A stretch of 64,000 nucleotides of DNA from positions 1 through 64,000 of the forward strand of contig JAFLTS010000010.1 of NCBI GenBank assembly GCA_022509185.1, given 5' to 3'. The first letter of the stretch is position 1, and the number at the start of each line of letters is the position of its first letter. Positions 18,929-28,000 of this stretch are shown here, piece by piece. The translations under genes were made by a program, and so were the position numbers. A model generated the notes under the pieces. The model saw only the letters and a program-made list of their open reading frames with translations, had not been told where the DNA came from and searched no databases. The stretch is from Muribaculaceae bacterium. Lineage in GTDB: Bacteria; Bacteroidota; Bacteroidia; Bacteroidales; Muribaculaceae.

Positions 18929-20251
18929 ATGTCATATCTATTTACATCAGAATCTGTTTCCGAAGGCCATCCGGATAAAGTGGCAGATCAGATTAGTGAT
19001 ACCTTACTGGATGAATTCCTTGCCCGCGATCCGGAGAGTCATGTGGCCATAGAAACCCTCTGTACAACAGGGCAGGTTGTTGTGGCAGGCGAAGTTTCAT
19101 CCGAAGCCTATGTGGATCTTCACTCTTCTGTCAGAGACCTTATAAAAAAAATAGGTTATGACCGTGGGGAATACCGTTTTGACGGTGACTCTTTAGGTAT
19201 CCTTTCAGCTCTTCACGAACAGAGTCCTGACATTGAAAGGGGAGTGGATCACGGAGAGCTTTCTTTACAAGGGGCAGGTGATCAAGGTATGATGTTTGGT
19301 TATGCAGTAGATGAGACAGATAATTATATGCCCCTGACTCTCGATCTTTCCCATATGCTTCTGAGGGAACTATCAGAAATAAGAAAAGAAGGGAAGGAGA
19401 TGACATATTACCGTAAAGGTAAACAAAAGACCTATCTTCGTCCTGACTCCAAAAGTCAGGTCACTGTGGAGTATGATGAAAACAGGAGGCCTTTGAGGAT
19501 ACATACTATTGTTTTATCTACCCAACATGATGAATTCGTGGATCCTCTTGATGATACACCGGCAGCTCGTGATGCGGCTGAAGCCAAAATGCTTGAAACA
19601 ATACGTGAAGATGTGAAACATGTTTTGCTTCCCAGGGTAATAGAGAAACTTCCGGAGGATGTCAGGAAACTTTTTGACGGGAATTTGATACTTCATGTAA
19701 ATCCTACAGGAAAATTTGTATTAGGCGGACCGCATGCAGATACCGGATTGACCGGGCGTAAGATCATAGTAGACACTTACGGAGGCCGGGGCGCTCATGG
19801 AGGCGGAGCTTTTTCAGGGAAAGATCCTTCCAAGGTGGATAGATCGGCAGCTTATGCTTGCCGCCATATAGCCAAAAATCTTGTGGCCGCAGGAGTAGCC
19901 CGGGAGGCCTTGGTGCAGGTAAGTTATGCAATAGGAGTGGCTGAACCTATAAATATTTATGTGAATACTTATGGTACAGCCCGAGTGCCATATAGTGACT
20001 CAGAGATAGCTTCAAAGATATCAGAAATGTTTGATCTACGACCGGGTGCGATAGAGAAAAATTTGGGACTGAGAAATCCTATCTACAGTGAGACAGCAGC
20101 TTATGGTCATATGGGAAGAACTCCGGAAACAAAAAGGAAAGTTTTTTCATCCAAATATGACGGCAAGGATATAGTGAAAGACGTGGAACTTTTTACCTGG
20201 GAGAAACTCGACCGAGTGGAAGATTTGAAAAAAGCTTTCCATATGTCGTAA
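18929..20251 (+). CDS. metK: S-adenosylmethionine synthetase
   Basis: MetK makes S-adenosylmethionine from methionine and ATP (440 residues, the longer form usual in Bacteroidetes). Visible marks: [20 protein letters not shown] at the N terminus (catalytic His and metal-binding residues), the central [16 protein letters not shown] block, and the phosphate-binding glycine-rich loop [28 protein letters not shown]. It lies behind a SAM-II-like riboswitch and terminator, so high SAM should end transcription before the gene. It appears to be co-transcribed with tRNA-Pro. A new promoter lies downstream for the next operon. Confidence 0.97.
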   Translation: MSYLFTSESVSEGHPDKVADQISDTLLDEFLARDPESHVAIETLCTTGQVVVAGEVSSEAYVDLHSSVRDLIKKIGYDRGEYRFDGDSLGILSALHEQSPDIERGVDHGELSLQGAGDQGMMFGYAVDETDNYMPLTLDLSHMLLRELSEIRKEGKEMTYYRKGKQKTYLRPDSKSQVTVEYDENRRPLRIHTIVLSTQHDEFVDPLDDTPAARDAAEAKMLETIREDVKHVLLPRVIEKLPEDVRKLFDGNLILHVNPTGKFVLGGPHADTGLTGRKIIVDTYGGRGAHGGGAFSGKDPSKVDRSAAYACRHIAKNLVAAGVAREALVQVSYAIGVAEPINIYVNTYGTARVPYSDSEIASKISEMFDLRPGAIEKNLGLRNPIYSETAAYGHMGRTPETKRKVFSSKYDGKDIVKDVELFTWEKLDRVEDLKKAFHMS

Positions 20252-20263
20252 TCTAACCTATTT

Positions 20264-20295
20264 ATTGTGCAATTCCACGGAATGTGTTATCTTTG
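20264..20295 (+). promoter_or_regulatory. promoter of the ppiD-rlmN-pdxA-inositol operon
   Basis: A -33 ATTG (20264-20267) and a -7 TATCTTTG (20288-20295) lie 20 bases apart. The leader of about 70 bases holds a small GCGGC/GCCGC hairpin (20306-20328). Confidence 0.65.
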
Positions 20296-20370
20296 CGTGA
20301 TATTTGCGGCAAAATTAAAAATAGCCGCTAAGATAATTTGTAATCAATAACCTAACAGTTACATCATAGA

Positions 20371-22503
20371 ATGGCAACCTTAGAGAAAATCAGAAGCAAA
20401 TCAGTGCTATTGATAGTAGTGATAGGCGTCGCTTTGCTCGCTTTTATTATCGGCGACGCAATCACCAACAGCCGCAATTTGTTTGGCGACCAGACCACGG
20501 TGGCTAAAGTGGGCGGTACAAAAATCGAATACAACGATTATATCAGAAAGCGTGAGGAACTTAATTCACAACTTGAGAATGCACGGAAACAGAATCCGGC
20601 TCAATATGCGAATTATGATACCCAGGTGCTCTCACAGATGGCTCTTGACCAATTGATGGGAGAGGCTCTTTTGGATAAAGCGGCAGACAATGCCGGTATA
20701 CGCACCTCTTCTTCACAACTTTCTTATTATATATTGCAACAGCCAATTAATCCTCGCATCAACGAAATTTTGCAACAATTGAATGCAGCAGGATACGGAG
20801 TCTCTACCCCGGCACAGGCATATGAAATTATTTTCAACCCGAAGCGCAACGGTATCACTGAAGCTGAAATGGCTCCTTATCAGAGATATTGGGTGGCAAT
20901 GGAAAGCGAAACGGCTCAAATGATACGTCGTAACACCTATCAACGTCTTCTGATGGGAACTGTAAGAGCCAACGAACTTGACAAGAAAGCACTTTATAAT
21001 GACTATGTAGCAACACGTAATGTAGATCTTGCATTCAAACCTTATGGCAACGTCAACGACGAAAAATATGCTCCTACCGAGCAAGAGATTCGCGAGGAAT
21101 ATGAAAACAACAAGAGTGACTATAAAGTTGAAGAACTTACTAAAGAGGTAGCTTTTATAGCTGTAACCATAGCTCCTTCAGATGCAGACCGTCAGGCATC
21201 CTCACAATTAGCTCAACAGACAGCTGTAGCACTCAGAAGCGGTAATGAAAATCTCAGTAAGGATCTCCGCAAAGAGGGTGTAGTTGTTACTCACCGTCAG
21301 CTTCGTGAACAGGATCTTCCTCGTGGGAAAGTTAAGGAATTTGTCACTTCAGCACCTAAAGATTCAGTAGAAATCCTTACTGAAAATATCAAAGGTTTTA
21401 CTGTTGTAAAAGTTGGACCGCGTAAAACTGAAATCGATTCATTGCAACTCGATATTGTACAAGTGCTGGGTCCGGGTCTTGCAGAAAAAACTCTTGTAAG
21501 TCTGAACGAAGGACTTGCCATAGATTCAGTTTCTAACGTTTATCCGGCAGACAGTGTATTCGTACAAAAAGAGCAATGGATCGCCCTTTACAATGCACAG
21601 GGTCCTACAGGCGCACTTGATGCAGCACAGGTAGACACATTGCTCAATAGCAATGGCAAATATATTAATCTGCTTTCTTCACCTCAAGGGTCTTTGTTAG
21701 CAAAAGTCACTAAGAAGAGCAATCCGGCTGTGATCTATGAATTTGATGAAGTGAACTATGAACTTAAACCGAGCACAGCTACAGTAAGCGATGCACGTAC
21801 TAAGCTCGAAGATTTCATCACAGCCAATGAAAGTGCAAAGTTATTTGTTGAAAATGCTCCGAAAGAGGGTTATACCATCAGAAACGTTGATCTTACGGCT
21901 TCCACTCCAGCAGTGCCTAGAATGCCGAATATGCAAAGTTTCTATCCCGACAGCCGTCAGGTGGTTCGTTGGGTTATGATCGATGGAAAACCCGGAAATG
22001 TAAGCCATGTTTATGAATCGAAAGATGCAACGAGTCCCGCACTTTATGCAGCAGCCGTTCTGGCTTCTTATGAAGATTATGTGCCTGTAAACAACAGCGA
22101 GGTTCAAAACGCTCTATCCACAAAGGTAAGAAAGTCAAAAGCCGGTGATGATCTTCTTGGTCAATACAGTTCACAGACCTCTACTATGGAGAGCGCTTCA
22201 ACAGCAATGGGAGTAGAAGCCAAGAATAATCCTAATTTCCGTTTCGGACGCAATGCACAGGTGCGTGATGCATCAGTGATAGGTCAGATAGCCGGAGGGA
22301 AACCGGGTGATGTAGTATTGGTAAAAGGTGATAACGGTGTTTACGCTTATCAGATAGTTTCTGAAAATACAGAAAATTTCCCTTACACTGATTCACAATA
22401 CGAACAGCAATATTTCCAGCTCATAAATCCTAATATGGGCGAAATGCTTAAAGGAGCAAAGCACTTTAAGAATAATATCTATAAATTCGAAGCAGGCGAC
22501 TGA
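20371..22503 (+). CDS. ppiD: PpiD/SurA-type periplasmic peptidyl-prolyl isomerase
   Basis: A 710-residue membrane-anchored folding factor. An N-terminal helix (about 12-29, VLLIVVIGVALLAFIIGDAI) anchors it in the inner membrane. The SurA_N-like chaperone segment follows (VAKVGGTKIEYNDYIRKREEL and the MALDQLMGEALLD helix), then parvulin-like segments in the middle (roughly 235-345) and the C-terminal half. By family it acts in the periplasm on unfolded outer-membrane proteins. First gene of a long tight run. Its last codons are part of a 19-base tandem duplication whose second copy starts rlmN. Confidence 0.85.
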   Translation: MATLEKIRSKSVLLIVVIGVALLAFIIGDAITNSRNLFGDQTTVAKVGGTKIEYNDYIRKREELNSQLENARKQNPAQYANYDTQVLSQMALDQLMGEALLDKAADNAGIRTSSSQLSYYILQQPINPRINEILQQLNAAGYGVSTPAQAYEIIFNPKRNGITEAEMAPYQRYWVAMESETAQMIRRNTYQRLLMGTVRANELDKKALYNDYVATRNVDLAFKPYGNVNDEKYAPTEQEIREEYENNKSDYKVEELTKEVAFIAVTIAPSDADRQASSQLAQQTAVALRSGNENLSKDLRKEGVVVTHRQLREQDLPRGKVKEFVTSAPKDSVEILTENIKGFTVVKVGPRKTEIDSLQLDIVQVLGPGLAEKTLVSLNEGLAIDSVSNVYPADSVFVQKEQWIALYNAQGPTGALDAAQVDTLLNSNGKYINLLSSPQGSLLAKVTKKSNPAVIYEFDEVNYELKPSTATVSDARTKLEDFITANESAKLFVENAPKEGYTIRNVDLTASTPAVPRMPNMQSFYPDSRQVVRWVMIDGKPGNVSHVYESKDATSPALYAAAVLASYEDYVPVNNSEVQNALSTKVRKSKAGDDLLGQYSSQTSTMESASTAMGVEAKNNPNFRFGRNAQVRDASVIGQIAGGKPGDVVLVKGDNGVYAYQIVSENTENFPYTDSQYEQQYFQLINPNMGEMLKGAKHFKNNIYKFEAGD

Positions 22504-22526
22504 TTCTGATGCAGGCGACTGATTCC
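22489..22526 (+). repeat. 19-base tandem duplication at the ppiD/rlmN junction
   Basis: Unit 1 (22489-22507) holds the ppiD stop, and unit 2 (22508-22526) differs at only two of 19 positions. They share GCAGGCGACTGATTC. One difference (A to T at the third base) creates the ATG used by rlmN. Confidence 0.85.
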
Positions 22527-23567
22527 AATAAGGTAACTCCGGTTGTCCTTCTTGGGATGGACCTCGAACAATTGAAGAGGCTTGCCATCTCAGGAGGGAT
22601 GCCTGCTTTTACGGGCAAGCAACTTGCGGAGTGGATTTATAAGAAAAAAGCCACTGACTTCGATGTAATGAACAATATATCGAAGAAAAACCGGGAATGG
22701 CTGGCTGCCAATTGTGTTATAGGCAGGGAGAAACCTATAGCCAGTTATAAATCAGCCGACGGTACAATAAAGTACCTCTTCAATACCCCTAAAGGGAAAA
22801 AGATAGAATCGGTGATGATTCCTGATAAGGAGAGGGCCACTCTGTGCGTCTCATCCCAGATAGGATGCCGTATGAACTGTTATTTCTGTGCCACAGGAAG
22901 AAACGGATTCTCCGGAAATCTTACCGCTGCACAGATACTAAACCAGATACTCACGGTCAGTTCTTTGCTTCATGGTGATTCAGACGACGATCTTACTAAT
23001 ATAGTATTTATGGGAATGGGGGAACCTTTGGATAATTTCTCTGAAGTTAAGAGGGCCATAGATGTTCTCGTTTCCTCCTGGGGTTTAGGTTGGAGCCCGA
23101 AACGTATCACCGTTTCAACTGTAGGTAAACTTCCACAGCTAAAAGAATTGCTTGATGATACCAAAGTGCACATAGCAGTTAGTCTTCACACTCCAAATGC
23201 AACTCTTCGTCAGCAGATGATGCCGGCACAGAAAGCCTTCCCTATTTCATCGGTTATTAAGGTTTTGAAATCATACGATTTCAGCCATCAACGTCGTCTG
23301 TCGTTTGAATATATCATGTGGAAAGGAGTTAATGACGACATTGAACATGCGCGCGCTTTAGAAGCCATGATAAGCGGCCTGGATTGCCGAGTGAATCTTA
23401 TCCGGTTTCATAAGATACCGGGTGTAGATCTCCAGCCGGCCACAGAAGAGAGAATGATAATGTTCCGCAATTTCCTTAACAGCCATGGCATCATAGCCAC
23501 AATAAGGGCTTCACGCGGAGAAGATATAATGGCAGCCTGTGGAATGCTTGCAGGCAAAGATTGTTAA
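22509..23567 (+). CDS. rlmN: 23S rRNA (A2503-C2)/tRNA (A37-C2) methyltransferase RlmN
   Basis: A radical-SAM methyltransferase (352 residues) that methylates A2503 of 23S rRNA and A37 of some tRNAs. The iron-sulfur motif C120-x3-C124-x2-C127 (GCRMNCYFCATG) is intact. MGMGEPLDNF and ITVSTVG follow, and the C-terminal AACGML carries the methyl-carrier cysteine. The first ATG (22509) lies in the second copy of a duplicated 19-base unit. An internal ATG (LLGMDLEQL, residue 17) could also start the conserved part, so the first 16 residues may be a recent extension. It ends three bases before pdxA. Confidence 0.94.
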   Translation: MQATDSNKVTPVVLLGMDLEQLKRLAISGGMPAFTGKQLAEWIYKKKATDFDVMNNISKKNREWLAANCVIGREKPIASYKSADGTIKYLFNTPKGKKIESVMIPDKERATLCVSSQIGCRMNCYFCATGRNGFSGNLTAAQILNQILTVSSLLHGDSDDDLTNIVFMGMGEPLDNFSEVKRAIDVLVSSWGLGWSPKRITVSTVGKLPQLKELLDDTKVHIAVSLHTPNATLRQQMMPAQKAFPISSVIKVLKSYDFSHQRRLSFEYIMWKGVNDDIEHARALEAMISGLDCRVNLIRFHKIPGVDLQPATEERMIMFRNFLNSHGIIATIRASRGEDIMAACGMLAGKDC

Positions 23568-23570
23568 GAT

Positions 23571-24683
23571 ATGTCAGAACCCGTAAGAGTAGGAATAACT
23601 CACGGAGATATAAACGGAATAAGCTATGAAGTGATCCTTAAGGCTATCGCCGAAGAAGAGATCACAGAACTTTTTACACCTGTGGTGTTCGGTATCCCCG
23701 AATTGGTGAAAAAAGCCATAAAGGAGTTCAATCTTCCGGATCTTAATTTTACTATTGCAGACGATCTTTCAGGCATAAAAGACGGGATGATAAATATAGT
23801 TCCGTTAAAGTTTCATCCTGAATTTCATCCGGGAGAAATTAGGAAAGATGCGGGTAAAAGCGCGGTAGAGGCGCTTGAAAAAGCTGTAAAGGCGTTACTC
23901 AATCAAGATATAGATGTATTGGTAACTGCCCCTATTTCCAAAGAAGCAGTTCAATCGGAGAACTTTTCTTTTCCCGGACATACAGAATTTCTCTCATCGC
24001 GTCTTGGCGAGGGGGAGGAGGCGCTGATGATTCTTTGTAATGATAGCCTTCGGGTAGCCTTGCTCACTGTGCATCTTCCCATCACTAAAGTGTCGGAAAG
24101 CATTTCAAAGGAAAGGATTATATCCACAGCTGAAAAATTTGCAGATACGTTAAAGAAAGATTTCGGCATAGTCAGGCCGACTATAGCTGTGCTTAGTCTC
24201 AATCCACATGCCGGAGATGGGGGTCTGTTAGGAACTGAGGAGGAAGAAGTGATTAAACCTGCTATCAATGAGCTTCTTGAGAAGGGTAGGCTCGTGTTCG
24301 GTCCCTTCCCGGCAGATGGTTTTTTCGGTCATGCCAACTATCGTAATTTTGATGGTGTCCTGGCAATGTATCACGATCAGGGTCTTGCTCCTTTTAAAAC
24401 TTTGGCCTCTTCCGGAGGGGTTAATTTCAGTGCCGGTCTACCTTACGTCAGAACTTCTCCGGACCATGGCACCGCGTATGACAAAGCCTGGAAGGGTGAG
24501 GCCGAAGCTGTATCTATGAGAGATGCCATTTATATGGCCATCGATATTTATAGAAGAAGAAAGACATTTGAGGAGTCGGCTTCCAATCCTCTGAAAAAAC
24601 AGGTGCATGAAAAGCCTGAAAGAATAGATAAGCCTGACCGTCCCCATTTAGGAAACGAAATAAATCAGGATCCAGATGATTGA
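23571..24683 (+). CDS. pdxA: 4-hydroxythreonine-4-phosphate dehydrogenase
   Basis: PdxA of the DXP-dependent vitamin B6 pathway (370 residues). The N terminus reads VRVGITHGDINGISYEV, the Bacteroidetes form of the GDPAGIGPE motif. PISKEAVQSENFSFPGHTEFL carries the metal-binding His, and the AMYHDQGLAPFKTL block and the later His-Gly-Thr (DHGTAYD) complete the active site. The C-terminal 35 residues are a charged, probably disordered extension. It overlaps the next gene by eight bases. Its place inside the inositol-lipid operon is likely a matter of operon sharing rather than function. Confidence 0.94.
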   Translation: MSEPVRVGITHGDINGISYEVILKAIAEEEITELFTPVVFGIPELVKKAIKEFNLPDLNFTIADDLSGIKDGMINIVPLKFHPEFHPGEIRKDAGKSAVEALEKAVKALLNQDIDVLVTAPISKEAVQSENFSFPGHTEFLSSRLGEGEEALMILCNDSLRVALLTVHLPITKVSESISKERIISTAEKFADTLKKDFGIVRPTIAVLSLNPHAGDGGLLGTEEEEVIKPAINELLEKGRLVFGPFPADGFFGHANYRNFDGVLAMYHDQGLAPFKTLASSGGVNFSAGLPYVRTSPDHGTAYDKAWKGEAEAVSMRDAIYMAIDIYRRRKTFEESASNPLKKQVHEKPERIDKPDRPHLGNEINQDPDD

Positions 24684-25401
24684 CTTCGGAATAATAGCAG
24701 CCGGTGACGGTAATAGAATAAAGGAGGAAGGGTCTCTTCTTCCAAAACCATTGGTAAAAATAGCAGGGAAACCGATGATAGGGCGTCTCATTGATATAAT
24801 GCAGGACTGCGGGGCTCGCTCTATAAGCGTTATTGTTAACAGCGATATGCCTGAAGTTTGGGAATATCTCCAACAACAGGTGCCATTATTGAATTGTGAA
24901 CTGAAACTCCTTTCAAAGAAGACACCATCCTCTATGCACAGTTTTTACCATCTCCTCAATATAATGAAACCTGAAGACCGTTTCGTTATTACAACAGTCG
25001 ATACAATCTTTCGGGAGGAAGACTTCAGGAAATATGTTGAGAGATTTCAAAATGCACCCGCAGATTTAGACGGAGTAATGGGAGTAACTGCTTTCATCGA
25101 TGATGAAAAGCCTCTTTATGTGCAGACTGAAGATAATGGTAGGATTACAGCCTATCTCGACCAACCTGTGGAGGGTATCCAATATGTTAGTGCGGGAATC
25201 TATGGTTTGAGACTATCCTCCATACCAGTATTACAGAATTGCATGGATAACGGTGTGAACCGAATGAGGAATTTCCAGAGGAAACTTATAGAGAGTGGAT
25301 TATCCCTTGATGCCTTCCCTATGGGAAAAGTTTTGGATGTGGATCATCTCTCCGATATAGAGAAAGCAAATCTCTTTCTCCAAGAAAACCAGGCTAAATA
25401 G
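24676..25401 (+). CDS. sugar/polyol-phosphate nucleotidyltransferase, probable CDP-inositol synthesis
   Basis: A 241-residue GT-A-like nucleotidyltransferase: the signature AAGDGNRI (8-15), LPKPLVKIAGKPMI (22-35, catalytic Lys in PKPL) and a metal-binding TTVDTIF stretch near 105. Related domains in archaea use CTP and inositol-1-phosphate. Here the gene sits two genes before a CDP-alcohol phosphotransferase and five before inositol-3-phosphate synthase. My inference is that it activates inositol phosphate as CDP-inositol. A different NTP or alcohol phosphate cannot be excluded from sequence. No signal peptide, so cytosolic. Overlaps pdxA by eight bases. Confidence 0.75.
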   Translation: MIDFGIIAAGDGNRIKEEGSLLPKPLVKIAGKPMIGRLIDIMQDCGARSISVIVNSDMPEVWEYLQQQVPLLNCELKLLSKKTPSSMHSFYHLLNIMKPEDRFVITTVDTIFREEDFRKYVERFQNAPADLDGVMGVTAFIDDEKPLYVQTEDNGRITAYLDQPVEGIQYVSAGIYGLRLSSIPVLQNCMDNGVNRMRNFQRKLIESGLSLDAFPMGKVLDVDHLSDIEKANLFLQENQAK

Positions 25402-25409
25402 AAAAAAAG

Positions 25410-26282
25410 ATGGCTGAAATAAAGATAGCCGGAATCATGAGGGCCGGAGCTTACTCGCCAAACCATATCGGTAATGATGCGGCGATATTCAATGCAGTGG
25501 CCGATCAGCTTCGACGTAGAGGTTGTGAAGTGGAAGTGATGAGTGAAGAGCAATTCCGAAATTCCACACCTACACAATCCATAATCATGGATATGTGCCG
25601 GGAAAAGGAATCGATTATTAAGCTTCAGAAATTGGAAGAGGAGGGAAGATTAGTAATAAATTCCGGATTCGGCATTGAGAATTGCACACGCGAGAGAATG
25701 ACACGTATTCTCATAGGTAATAACATACCTACCGCAGACAGTCTTATAGTAAATACAAACGAAAAGATAATTCCCGATCTACAAAAAAACAATATCACAT
25801 CCTGCTGGATAAAACGGGGAGAACTCCATTCCATGCATAAGGAGGATGTAAGTTATTGTCGTCATCCGGAAGAAGCTCAGGAAGTTCTCCATGAATTCTT
25901 CTATCGCGGCATCAAGCGAGCTGTGATCAATCGCCATCTTCAAGGAGATCTGGTGAAATTCTACGGGGTGGTAGGACAGCCATTTTTCTTTTGGTTCTAT
26001 CCTTTTGATGACCATCACAGCAAATACGGATATGAAGAGATAAACGGGGTAAGCCAGCATCTCCCGTTTGATGATGAGGCCCTTCATGCACTCTGTACTC
26101 GTACGGCAGAAATTTTCGATATAAAGATTTACGGTGGAGATTGTATTGTGGATAAGGATGGTGCCGTAAGGATAATCGACTTCAACGACTGGCCCAGTTT
26201 CGCACCTTGTAGAAAGGAAGCAGCTCCATATATAGCCAAAGGGATTTTTGCAGCCATCAAGGAATGGAAAAAGAAGAATTGA
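25410..26282 (+). CDS. ATP-grasp-like protein of the inositol-lipid cluster
   Basis: A 290-residue cytosolic protein. I read it as ATP-grasp from an N-terminal substrate-domain-like half, a central Lys/Arg-rich ATP-subdomain region, and a C-terminal acidic metal site: GGDCIVDKDG followed by IDFNDWPSF (about 256-264). The D-x-N-x-x-P end resembles the magnesium site of ATP-grasp kinases, including the inositol-phosphate kinase ITPK group (D-x-N-x-F-P). The resemblance is by eye and short. The neighbours point to an inositol phosphate or inositol lipid head group as substrate, but ligase activity on an amino acid is equally possible. It lies between the nucleotidyltransferase and the CDP-alcohol transferase with small gaps. 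Confidence 0.6.
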   Translation: MAEIKIAGIMRAGAYSPNHIGNDAAIFNAVADQLRRRGCEVEVMSEEQFRNSTPTQSIIMDMCREKESIIKLQKLEEEGRLVINSGFGIENCTRERMTRILIGNNIPTADSLIVNTNEKIIPDLQKNNITSCWIKRGELHSMHKEDVSYCRHPEEAQEVLHEFFYRGIKRAVINRHLQGDLVKFYGVVGQPFFFWFYPFDDHHSKYGYEEINGVSQHLPFDDEALHALCTRTAEIFDIKIYGGDCIVDKDGAVRIIDFNDWPSFAPCRKEAAPYIAKGIFAAIKEWKKKN

Positions 26283-26297
26283 AAAGGAGGTAGACAA

Positions 26298-27257
26298 GTG
26301 TCTGAAGAAGCAATTAAAAACCGACAAACGGCCACCGGTAAGAAACCGGGATTCAAGGATTCCTTGAAATCGATGGACACGGAGGAGACCTTCGATCTGA
26401 TTTTTTATCGTCCCATCGGATATATGTGGGCTCTTATTGCCAGAAGATTCGGCATCACACCTAACGTGATAACCATAGCATCAATTTTTTTAGGAATAGG
26501 TGCAGGAGTATGTTTTTATTTTAATAATCTCTGGATAAATATAGGAGGTGTGATTCTTCTTGTATGGGCGGATTCTTTTGACAGTGCCGACGGTCAGCTG
26601 GCCCGAATGACGGGTCAGTACTCTCGACTCGGCAGGATTCTTGACGGTCTTAGCGGAGAGATATGGTTTTGTGCCATCTATGTAGCCATTTGTCTACGCG
26701 AGAATCATACGAGCCACTTTTTCATGACCCATCTATGGGCTATCTGGATCTTCGCATTAATAACAGGTTTTTTTCATGGTATACAGGCTGCAATGGCCGA
26801 TTACTACCGTCAGTTCCATCTTTTCTTTGTAAAGGGTAAGGAAGGTAGTGAACTTGAATCTGCATCCCATTTATGGGAACAGTTCCATGCCTTGTCATGG
26901 AAAAAAGATTTCATCAAAAAAATAGTGATGGGCTTTTATGCCAATTATACCACAAGCCAGGAGAAACGCACTCCCTGGATGCAGAAATTAAGAAAGACTC
27001 TGAAAGAAAAATTCGGGAATCATATTCCTAAGGAATTCCGTGAAAGATTCCGAGAAAAGAGTCTTCCGTTGATGAAATATACCAATATTCTGAGTTTTAA
27101 TGTAAGAAGTTTCGCCCTTTTTGCGGCCATATTGATATTCAGAATGCCTTGGCTTTATTTTGCATTCGAGGTGATAGTGCTAAATATAATTCTTGTTTAT
27201 ATGGTGGTGCGTCACGAGCATATCTGCAAAAAATTTTATTTAGAGTTAAAAGATTAG
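26298..27257 (+). CDS. CDP-alcohol phosphatidyltransferase family protein
   Basis: A 319-residue integral membrane enzyme with about six membrane helices. The family motif D-x2-D-G-x2-A-R-x8-G-x3-D-x3-D is present at D95, D98, G99, A102, R103, G112 and D116. The last position, normally the catalytic-base Asp, is Gly120 (followed by Glu121). Family members join a CDP-linked alcohol and a second alcohol to build a phospholipid. The neighbours suggest inositol-phospholipid or inositol-phosphoceramide formation. The start is GTG at 26298; the next Met is at about residue 26. A long hydrophilic insert around residues 170-250 is unusual for the family. Confidence 0.85.
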   Translation: MSEEAIKNRQTATGKKPGFKDSLKSMDTEETFDLIFYRPIGYMWALIARRFGITPNVITIASIFLGIGAGVCFYFNNLWINIGGVILLVWADSFDSADGQLARMTGQYSRLGRILDGLSGEIWFCAIYVAICLRENHTSHFFMTHLWAIWIFALITGFFHGIQAAMADYYRQFHLFFVKGKEGSELESASHLWEQFHALSWKKDFIKKIVMGFYANYTTSQEKRTPWMQKLRKTLKEKFGNHIPKEFRERFREKSLPLMKYTNILSFNVRSFALFAAILIFRMPWLYFAFEVIVLNIILVYMVVRHEHICKKFYLELKD

Positions 27258-27292
27258 AGTTACAACCCATTTCCAATAACTTTTCCCGGAAT

Positions 27293-28000
27293 ATGATAAA
27301 AGGAATAATTTTTGATTACGGAGGAACTTTAGATACCGGTGGTGACCATTGGAGCCACGTTATACGCGACGGCTGGAACAAAGCCGGAGTTATTGCCAAC
27401 GATGCTCTTTTTCGTGAAGCATATGTATATGGAGAGCAGGAACTGGAACGAACCCTCCATATCCTTCCGCATCATAATTTTGGTGACCTGCTTGATATTA
27501 AAATGCAGATAGAGCTTCAGTATCTTGCACAGACTGGAAATTTCGCTCCTGCACAGGTAGAAGAGAAAGCTAAAGAGATCGCCGCCTATTGTTATGAAGT
27601 GGCCAAGGAGAACGTGACTAAATCGAAAGCAGTTCTGGAGGAGCTATCAAAAAAATATCCTTTGGTGCTGGTTTCTAATTTCTATGGAAATATAGAGGCC
27701 GTTTTAAAGGATTTCGGCATTTATGATTGTTTTAAGAAAATAGTGGAAAGCGCCAAAGTAGGCGTGAGGAAACCTCATGAAGGTATATTTCAGCTTGGCC
27801 TTAAAGCTTTGGATTTAAAGCCGGAAGAAGTATTGGTGGTGGGAGATAGTATCAAAAATGATATTGTGCCCGCTCGTAAGTTAGGTTGCCATACACTATT
27901 ACTCGAAGGAAAGGGTTGGGATTCTGATACTCCGTTAAAACATGATGGAGAAGCCATTAAAAATCTTGATGAGATATTATCCTTTTTGGAAGGAATATAA
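27293..28000 (+). CDS. HAD-superfamily hydrolase
   Basis: A 235-residue subfamily I HAD protein: motif I IIFDYGGTLD (nucleophile D8, with Gly10 where the general acid/base Asp usually sits), motif II S128, motif III K160 in GVRKPHEG, and motif IV GDSIKND (184-190). A four-helix cap lies between motif I and II. The open frame extends upstream into the preceding gene, but the domain begins at the ATG at 27293, 35 bases after that gene. In an inositol-lipid cluster a phosphatase removing phosphate from an inositol phosphate or a lipid intermediate is expected. The assignment to that step is inference. Confidence 0.85.
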   Translation: MIKGIIFDYGGTLDTGGDHWSHVIRDGWNKAGVIANDALFREAYVYGEQELERTLHILPHHNFGDLLDIKMQIELQYLAQTGNFAPAQVEEKAKEIAAYCYEVAKENVTKSKAVLEELSKKYPLVLVSNFYGNIEAVLKDFGIYDCFKKIVESAKVGVRKPHEGIFQLGLKALDLKPEEVLVVGDSIKNDIVPARKLGCHTLLLEGKGWDSDTPLKHDGEAIKNLDEILSFLEGI

